Shown: one piece after another, positions 60,226 through 64,000 of the stretch | How positions within the stretch are numbered: the first letter of the stretch is position 1 | Layout of the letters: every line of letters begins with the position of its first letter | Assembly (NCBI RefSeq): GCF_002763455.1 | Contig: NZ_NIXK01000002.1 | Coordinates: 124,001 to 188,000, forward strand | Source of the DNA: Lentibacillus sediminis | Lineage (GTDB): Bacteria > Bacillota > Bacilli > Bacillales > Amphibacillaceae | Length of the DNA stretch: 64,000 nt | Reading direction: 5' to 3' | The notes under the pieces: generated by a model | Seen by the model: only the letters and a program-made list of their open reading frames with translations | What the model was told of the DNA's origin: nothing | Databases searched by the model: none | Position numbers and translations under genes: made by a program

Positions 60226-61062
60226 ATGACCTACAAGAAGCTTTCCCTGTTGACCATGATTGCTTGTTTCTTTTTCATAGGATTGCACCTCACACATGCT
60301 CCTAAACAAGCGGAGGCATTTAGTCCGCAAGTCATTCAGCATGGTGCTTCAGGTGATGATGTAATTGAATTGCAGGCAAGACTGCAGTATTTGGGTTTTT
60401 ATAATGGAAATATTGACGGCGTTTTCGGTTGGGGAACCTATTGGGGACTCCGCAATTTCCAATATGAATTTGGAATGAAGGTGGACGGACTCGCGGGTCC
60501 TGAGACAAAAGAAAAACTGGTCTCGGCAAGCGAATATGATGAGGCGTATGTGAAAGAACAAATTCGCCAAGGGAGAGATTTTACTCACTACGGTGGCACA
60601 GATAATCAGGCTCAATCATCGGGCTCATCACCACAGAGCGGAGGAGGGGGCGGTGAATCAGCCGATCAGCAAACGACAACCACTGCGGTTAATGTCCCCC
60701 AGGGATTTTCGCAAAACGACATCCAATTAATGGCAAATGCTGTATATGGAGAAGCAAGGGGAGAGCCTTATGAGGGACAAGTCGCCGTAGCAGCAGTGAT
60801 TTTAAACCGGGTGGAAAGCTCTACGTTCCCCAATACGGTTTCCGGAGTAATTTTTGAACCCCGGGCATTTACTGCAGTGGCGGATGGACAGATTTGGCTT
60901 ACTCCTAATGAACAAGCGAAACAGGCGGTAATGGATGCTATCAATGGCTGGGACCCTTCCGGCAATGCGCTTTATTATTTCAATCCGGAGACCGCTACTT
61001 CTGACTGGATCTGGTCCAGACCGCAAATCAAACGCATCGGAAAACATGTATTTTGCAAATAG
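60226..61062 (+). CDS. sleB: Spore cortex-lytic enzyme SleB
   Basis: A 278-residue lytic transglycosylase. Signal peptide 1-31 (ends AEA), peptidoglycan-binding domain with GDDVIELQARLQYLGFYNGNIDGVFGWGT (about 42-71), a Ser/Gly/Gln linker (130-160) and the SleB catalytic domain starting NDIQLMANAVYGEARGEPYEGQVAVAAVILNRV with the catalytic Glu in GEARGE. It is stored in the spore and digests the cortex at germination. AGGAGGAT precedes ATG 60226; ypeB follows 16 bases later. Confidence 0.95.
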   Translation: MTYKKLSLLTMIACFFFIGLHLTHAPKQAEAFSPQVIQHGASGDDVIELQARLQYLGFYNGNIDGVFGWGTYWGLRNFQYEFGMKVDGLAGPETKEKLVSASEYDEAYVKEQIRQGRDFTHYGGTDNQAQSSGSSPQSGGGGGESADQQTTTTAVNVPQGFSQNDIQLMANAVYGEARGEPYEGQVAVAAVILNRVESSTFPNTVSGVIFEPRAFTAVADGQIWLTPNEQAKQAVMDAINGWDPSGNALYYFNPETATSDWIWSRPQIKRIGKHVFCK

Positions 61063-61078
61063 AAAGGTGTGAAATGAA

Positions 61079-62422
61079 ATGATTCGTTGGATATTAATCG
61101 CTGTGCTTGCAGCTGGAGTTGCCGGTACAGCGGCATGGGGCTACCAGGAACATCAGGAAAAAAACGCCATTTTAATTCAGGCGGAAAACACGTATCAGCG
61201 GGCCTTCCATGACCTTTCATATGATATGGACCTTCTGCATGACGAAATTGGCACCGCTTTGGCAATGAATTCAGAAAGCCGTCTCTCCCCGCAACTGGTG
61301 GACATCTGGCGGCTGACTTCCGAAGCATTGTCCAATGTCGGACATCTTCCGCTTGGTCTTTTGCCATTTAACAAAACAGAAGAATTTCTGTCTAATATCG
61401 GTGATTTTACGTACCGGGCCGCTGTCAGGAATCTACAGGATGACCCGCTGTCCGAAGAAGAGACAGCTCAGCTGAAAGAACTATATAAGCAGTCAGGTGA
61501 AATCAAGAATGAATTGCGCCAGGTGCAGCATACTGCCATGGAAAATAACCTTCGCTGGATGGATGTGCAGCTGGCTCTAGCCACCCAGGATGAACAATCA
61601 GATAACACAATTATTAATGGCTTTCAGACGGTAGAAAAAACAGTGGATGGCTTTTCTGAAGGAAATGTTGATTCTACTGTGCCGGGACAATCCTCGGAAG
61701 AACATCAATTTCAGTTTCTGACAGGCAAAAAAATTTCCGAAGACGAAGCCGCGGAAATAGGCATGGAACTGTTTAACGTGGAAAATGAAGAGAACCTGAC
61801 TATCACGGAAAGCGGGGACGGGGCAGACATTCCTTTGTACAGTGTCTCTTACCGAAATGGGGAGAAAAACGCCTATATGGATATGGCCGTAAAAGGAGGA
61901 CATCCGCTGACCCTGCTCGTAAACCGCGAAGTCGGGGAACAGGAAATCAGTTTGAATGAAGGCTTAAAGCAGGCAGAGGATTATCTGGCCACTTTCGACT
62001 TTGAGAACATGACTTTATTTCAAAGCAACCAATATGATAATATCGGCGTCTATTCCTTTTTATACAATGACGACGGGGTCCGGATTTACTCAGACGCGAT
62101 CGAAGTAAAAGTGGCGCTGGATAACGGTGATATTCTTGGGCTTGCGGCAAGGAACTATTTTATGAATCACAAAGACCGCGACAACCCGGAACCGGAAATC
62201 TCAGAAGAAGAAGCAAAGGAAATGGTTAATCAGGATGTGGAAATCCAGGAGGAATTTCTCGCTGTCATTGACAATGACTTGGGAGAAGAAGTGCTGACCT
62301 ACGAGTTTTTAGGTGTATTGAATAATGACACCTACCGAATCTTCATAAATGCCATGGACGGAACAGAAGAAAAAGTAGAGCGGCTGGATGGAAAAGAAAT
62401 CAATTATGCAGCAGGTTTTTAG
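61079..62422 (+). CDS. ypeB: Germination protein YpeB
   Basis: A 447-residue protein with one N-terminal membrane segment (about 4-21), a helical N-domain (20-200) and C-terminal PepSY-type repeats (KKISEDEAAEIGMELF, EISLNEGLKQAEDYLATF, ISEEEAKEMVNQDV). YpeB is needed to keep SleB in the dormant spore. Operon partner sleB upstream; GAAAGGTG before ATG 61079. Confidence 0.94.
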   Translation: MIRWILIAVLAAGVAGTAAWGYQEHQEKNAILIQAENTYQRAFHDLSYDMDLLHDEIGTALAMNSESRLSPQLVDIWRLTSEALSNVGHLPLGLLPFNKTEEFLSNIGDFTYRAAVRNLQDDPLSEEETAQLKELYKQSGEIKNELRQVQHTAMENNLRWMDVQLALATQDEQSDNTIINGFQTVEKTVDGFSEGNVDSTVPGQSSEEHQFQFLTGKKISEDEAAEIGMELFNVENEENLTITESGDGADIPLYSVSYRNGEKNAYMDMAVKGGHPLTLLVNREVGEQEISLNEGLKQAEDYLATFDFENMTLFQSNQYDNIGVYSFLYNDDGVRIYSDAIEVKVALDNGDILGLAARNYFMNHKDRDNPEPEISEEEAKEMVNQDVEIQEEFLAVIDNDLGEEVLTYEFLGVLNNDTYRIFINAMDGTEEKVERLDGKEINYAAGF

Positions 62423-62448
62423 GGAAGGGCATTTGCCTTTCCCTTTTT
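62421..62448 (+). terminator. Terminator after ypeB
   Basis: AGGGAAGGGC and GCCTTTCCCT form the stem with a 4-base loop, followed by TTTT. Confidence 0.88.
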
Positions 62449-62502
62449 GAACTTTTCTGTCATAATAGGTATAAGGAAGGAAATGGAAAGCGGGGATGCG
62501 GA

Positions 62503-63159
62503 ATGAAAATAGGTACATTGCTTCATTTGGAACACAAAAAAGCGGGAGAAGAGGTGCAAAAATTCCGCTGTAAAGTGATTGAAAAAGGGGACGGCCAGTT
62601 ATTCATTGATTATCCGGTCAATGCTGCAACACATCGAACTTCTTTTTTTCCGGTTGGTACAAAGTTTTCAGCTGCTTATGTCGGCGAGGATCAGGTTATT
62701 TATCAATTTCAGACAGAAATTACCGCCAAAGTAAACCGGACCATTCCGGCACTTGCGGTTACTATACCGGACAAATCACGTATTAAACGGATTCAGCGAA
62801 GAAAATATGTCCGTGTGAAATCTTCCCTTGACTTGGCCGTGCATAGCGCAAATGGCCGTTTTTCGCCATTTACAGCAATCACTTCCGATATCAGTGGCGG
62901 GGGATTGTCTTTTTTGCTTCCGGATCGCCCTGGTCTGACAGAGCATGAACCAATTGAGCTCTGTATCGCATTGCAGCAAAGTCTGGAGCCTCCACATTTC
63001 ATTCGAACATCCGGAGAAATTGTATATATTAAAACAGAGGGTTATTCCATGCCGGTTGCTTCGCTTAAATTTATTTCCATACCTGCCTATGACCAACAGG
63101 TAATTATTCAATTCTGCTTTGAAAAACAACGGCAAACCAGAAAAAAAGAATTGCTCTAG
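62503..63159 (+). CDS. ypfA: Cyclic di-GMP-binding PilZ protein (YpfA/MotI/DgrA)
   Basis: A 218-residue protein: an N-terminal YcgR-like beta-barrel (1-90) and a PilZ domain. The c-di-GMP contacts are RxxxR (Arg100-Arg104, in QRRKYVR) and DxSxxG (Asp129-Gly134, in DISGGGLSF). In B. subtilis this protein binds MotA when c-di-GMP is high and disengages the flagellar motor. The gene lies before cmk as in B. subtilis. Confidence 0.92.
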   Translation: MKIGTLLHLEHKKAGEEVQKFRCKVIEKGDGQLFIDYPVNAATHRTSFFPVGTKFSAAYVGEDQVIYQFQTEITAKVNRTIPALAVTIPDKSRIKRIQRRKYVRVKSSLDLAVHSANGRFSPFTAITSDISGGGLSFLLPDRPGLTEHEPIELCIALQQSLEPPHFIRTSGEIVYIKTEGYSMPVASLKFISIPAYDQQVIIQFCFEKQRQTRKKELL

Positions 63160-63223
63160 GCTAAGAAAGTAATATACCAATTAATTATAGGTATGTTATC
63201 ATTGTAAATAGTGCATGTTAATC

Positions 63224-63251
63224 AAAAAACTTGGCAGCTGCCAGGTTTTTT
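63224..63251 (+). terminator. Terminator after ypfA
   Basis: AAAAAACTTGGCAG and CTGCCAGGTTTTTT are self-complementary (one G-T type pair) with almost no loop, ending in a T run. The remaining spacer to cmk (63252-63400) shows no gene. Confidence 0.82.
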
Positions 63252-63400
63252 ACTTGGTGGTCACTTACTGTACAGGTGCAACAAATTTTGGCATGAGGTC
63301 AAGTTTTCTTTGCGAATATGCTTCTTATCCTCAGGGAGGTACAGTTAATCATTCAAGAAAGCCAAGTTATAGAAAGTTAGGAGAGGAATGACGGGGTTTC

Positions 63401-64000
63401 ATGGAACAGGAAATAACTATCGCGATCGATGGGCCAGCTGCCGCCGGAAAGAGTACAGTAGCAAGGCTGGTGGCTGAAAAGCTCTCTTATATTTACATTG
63501 ATACCGGAGCGATGTACCGGGCTTTAACATTGAAGGCTTTGCAAAAGAGGATTGACCTGGACGAGGAAAAGCCGCTCGCCGATTTATTAATGCATACAGA
63601 AATCACTTTGGAGCAAAAGGGAGAGGGGCAGATCGTTCTATTGGATGGCAATGATGTCACATGGGAGATTCGTTCACAAAAGGTAACCAGCCACGTATCG
63701 TATGCAGCCAAACATCCTGCTATACGGAAAGAGATGGTTGAGAGGCAACGGGCATTGGCAGCCAGAAGCGGAGTGGTAATGGACGGCAGAGATATCGGGA
63801 CCCATGTATTGCCTGATGCAGAAGTAAAAATCTTTCTTGTTGCCTCTGTGGAGGAACGGGCGAAGCGAAGATATGAAGAAAATCTGCAAAAAGGGTTTTA
63901 TCCCGATATGGAAGAGTTAAAAAGAGAAATTGAGGAACGGGACCGGATTGATTCGGAGCGGGAAGCAGCCCCGCTGATCAAAGCGGCGGATGCTACAGAA
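63401..64000 (+). CDS. cmk: Cytidylate kinase, N-terminal part (runs off the window)
   Basis: The first 200 residues of a kinase that phosphorylates CMP and dCMP. The P-loop is DGPAAAGKST (about 10-19), then DTGAMYRALT, and MDGRDIGTHVLPDAEVKIFL, with KRRYEE starting the lid. No stop appears before the window ends; the full protein has about 225 residues. AGGAGAGG lies 14 bases before ATG 63401, slightly long spacing; an ATG at 63388 is in another frame. Confidence 0.94.
   Translation, partial: MEQEITIAIDGPAAAGKSTVARLVAEKLSYIYIDTGAMYRALTLKALQKRIDLDEEKPLADLLMHTEITLEQKGEGQIVLLDGNDVTWEIRSQKVTSHVSYAAKHPAIRKEMVERQRALAARSGVVMDGRDIGTHVLPDAEVKIFLVASVEERAKRRYEENLQKGFYPDMEELKREIEERDRIDSEREAAPLIKAADATE

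Noticed and set aside
1-64000. CRISPR arrays, prophage, toxin-antitoxin or restriction systems
   Set aside because: No regularly spaced repeats and no such proteins were seen; the repeats present are dispersed, not arrayed.

Overview
The window is a piece of chromosome from a spore-forming member of the Bacillaceae. The gene order closely follows the Bacillus subtilis stretch from the bkd operon (yqiW/yqj region) through fur-xerD, dacF-spoIIA-sigF, spoVA, lysA, scpAB, dacB-spm, resABCDE, sigX, recQ, gudB, ypdA, sleB-ypeB and ypfA to cmk. It contains sporulation sigma factors and germination genes, bacillithiol-linked proteins and frequent GGAGG ribosome sites. Lineage differences from B. subtilis (from memory of that genome) and the dispersed repeats suggest an Oceanobacillus/Virgibacillus-like genus, but the sequence alone does not fix the genus. 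No tRNA, rRNA, CRISPR array, transposase or prophage gene was seen.

Layout. 0-7.6 kb: end of the branched-chain 2-oxoacid dehydrogenase E2 gene, bacilliredoxin brxB, a yqjA-like gene broken by an early TGA, a 38-residue Prli42-like gene on the minus strand, then a propionate/methylmalonyl-CoA cluster (mutase catalytic subunit, a fusion of the B12-binding subunit with methylmalonyl-CoA epimerase, a carboxyltransferase) and a peptidase. 8-18.4 kb: Y-family polymerase, a minus-strand run of four genes (aldehyde dehydrogenase, RNase Z, NamA, glycerophosphodiesterase), a RocB-like gene, an MBL-fold protein, an SDR and an AKR. 18.5-26.8 kb: nudF, an EndoQ-like gene, spoIIM, fur with a perfect PerR box, yqzK, xerD and a nucleoside salvage operon (deoB-punA-pdp). 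27.5-34.4 kb: dacF-spoIIAA-spoIIAB-sigF, a shortened spoVA cluster (AA, AB and AF only) and lysA. 34.5-40.7 kb: ppiB, an orphan ribT, a YjcZ-type 27-residue gene, scpAB, sodF-like, dacB, spmAB. 40.8-47.8 kb: rluB and resABCDE. 47.8-49.2 kb: a cobalamin riboswitch controlling a transcobalamin-like (DUF4430) lipoprotein and an ECF S component. 49.2-64 kb: sigX-rsiX, ypbB-recQ, a short membrane protein, mecB-like, gudB, ypdA, asparaginase, prsW, sleB-ypeB, ypfA and the start of cmk.

How the parts connect. The B12-dependent mutase near 2.4-4.9 kb and the B12-riboswitch module near 48 kb point to a cell that imports cobalamin and uses it for propionyl-CoA/methylmalonyl-CoA metabolism. BrxB (start) and YpdA (57 kb) are two partners of the bacillithiol redox cycle. 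Sporulation genes carry recognisable sigma-F, sigma-H, sigma-G and sigma-E-like promoters. Long gene-free gaps near 7.6-8.2, 21.5-22.3, 26.8-27.5 and 59.6-60.2 kb hold two families of dispersed, palindrome-rich repeats. The gap at 9.47-9.79 kb holds a different, hairpin-rich element.

The best candidates for further work are the riboswitch-lipoprotein-ECF module, the mutase-epimerase fusion, the two repeat families, the structured element after the aldehyde dehydrogenase gene, the reduced spoVA cluster and the early stop in the yqjA-like gene.
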